Source: Chloroflexota bacterium (GTDB lineage Bacteria > Chloroflexota > Limnocylindria > QHBO01). From it: DNA of 6,590 bases. The notes below the pieces were generated by a model. The model worked only from the letters and a program-made list of their open reading frames with translations. It was not told the DNA's origin and made no database searches. A program made the translations under genes and the position numbers. Positions 6,491 to 6,590 of this stretch are shown piece after piece (the first letter of the stretch is position 1; each line of letters begins with the position of its first letter). The stretch spans positions 1 to 6,590 of the forward strand of contig JACDBS010000103.1 of NCBI GenBank assembly GCA_013694795.1, read 5' to 3'.

Positions 6491-6500
6491 GAATTCATGA
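6487..6500. repeat. 14-base perfect palindrome over the polyprenyl synthase start codon
   Basis: TCATGAATTCATGA is fully self-complementary. Its left part contains the complement of the synthase ATG (6488-6490), and its right part overlaps the minus-strand -10-like hexamer (6497-6502). It lies in an AT-rich pocket of otherwise GC-rich DNA. An operator for a dimeric regulator is one possibility; chance is another, since short AT-rich palindromes are common around start codons. Confidence 0.45.
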
Positions 6501-6502
6501 TA
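6497..6502 (-). promoter_or_regulatory. Putative -10 element for the polyprenyl synthase gene
   Basis: Read on the minus strand this is TATCAT, five of six matches to TATAAT, ending 6 bases before the ATG at 6490. A transcript starting the usual 6-8 bases downstream would begin at the start codon, so the mRNA would be leaderless, which agrees with the absence of a Shine-Dalgarno. No good -35 hexamer is seen 16-19 bases upstream. Confidence 0.4.
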
Positions 6503-6518
6503 CTCGAATGTAGCACGT

Positions 6519-6524
6519 TACGCT
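6519..6524 (+). promoter_or_regulatory. Possible -10 element for recO
   Basis: TACGCT keeps the TAnnnT core and ends 10 bases before the recO ATG, which would give a leader of only a few bases. An AGGGA at 6527-6531 is too close to the ATG (3 bases) to be a good Shine-Dalgarno. No convincing -35 is visible, so this is a weak call based mainly on recO being divergent from its neighbour and needing a promoter here. Confidence 0.25.
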
Positions 6525-6534
6525 TCAGGGACCG

Positions 6535-6590
6535 ATGAGCCCGCGACCGCGCGTCTACAAGACCGAGGCGATCGTGCTGCGGACCATGGA
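6535..6590 (+). CDS. recO: RecO DNA repair protein, N-terminal fragment (3' end outside window)
   Basis: Only 18 codons and two further bases are present. They read MSPRPRVYKTEAIVLRTM, which fits the RecO N-terminus: a YKTEAIVLR strand opening the OB-fold that binds DNA and assists RecR and RecA loading in gap repair. The ATG at 6535 is chosen because it is the only sensible start after the intergenic region and places the YKTEAIVLR motif at the usual distance from the N-terminus. The call rests on a short but characteristic motif; the rest of the gene must be read to confirm it. Confidence 0.8.
   Translation, partial: MSPRPRVYKTEAIVLRTM

Noticed and set aside
1..6590. A hidden defence, mobile or secondary-metabolite system
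   Set aside because: Both strands are accounted for by housekeeping genes with intact motifs. There are no direct repeats, transposase, integrase, CRISPR-like spacing or gene-free stretch over 50 bases.

Overview
This is a strongly GC-rich bacterial chromosome segment made almost entirely of housekeeping genes. There are no mobile elements, CRISPR repeats, tRNA/rRNA genes or horizontally acquired cargo that I can see. Codon usage is uniformly GC-biased at third positions, so long spurious open frames occur opposite the real genes. The gene content, GTG starts, leaderless-looking promoters and GC richness suggest a high-GC member of the Terrabacteria, perhaps a Chloroflexota or actinobacterial-type lineage. 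That placement is an inference with low confidence.

Layout: 1-3973 on the + strand holds the 3' end of tsaD (tRNA t6A modification), rsmA/ksgA (16S rRNA dimethyladenosine methyltransferase), ispE (MEP-pathway kinase), ridA (enamine/imine deaminase) and glmU (UDP-GlcNAc synthesis). The first four are joined by three consecutive 4-base start/stop overlaps (GTGA, GTGA, ATGA), so they look like one translationally coupled operon. A 34-base gap before glmU holds a credible sigma70-type promoter that would give a nearly leaderless glmU mRNA. At 3995-5389 follows a four-helix CNNM/CorC-type membrane protein with paired CBS domains and a CorC_HlyC domain, probably co-transcribed with glmU.

A minus-strand all-trans polyprenyl diphosphate synthase (5399-6490) converges on that gene with only 9 bases between the stop codons. 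It is divergent from the first codons of recO (6535 onward), and the two share a 44-base, unusually AT-rich intergenic region with a 14-base perfect palindrome over the synthase start codon.

How the genes fit together: rsmA-ispE-ridA-glmU matches the order in the Bacillus ksgA...ispE-purR-yabJ-spoVG-glmU region, minus the Bacillus-specific insertions. ispE makes isoprenoid precursor and the polyprenyl synthase uses the products of that pathway. GlmU makes UDP-GlcNAc for the cell wall, which also needs polyprenyl carriers. I found no evidence for a novel defence or mobile system. The points most worth a second look are the altered acetyl-CoA end of GlmU, the internal glmU promoter, the palindromic divergent promoter region and the slimmed-down ancestral gene cluster.
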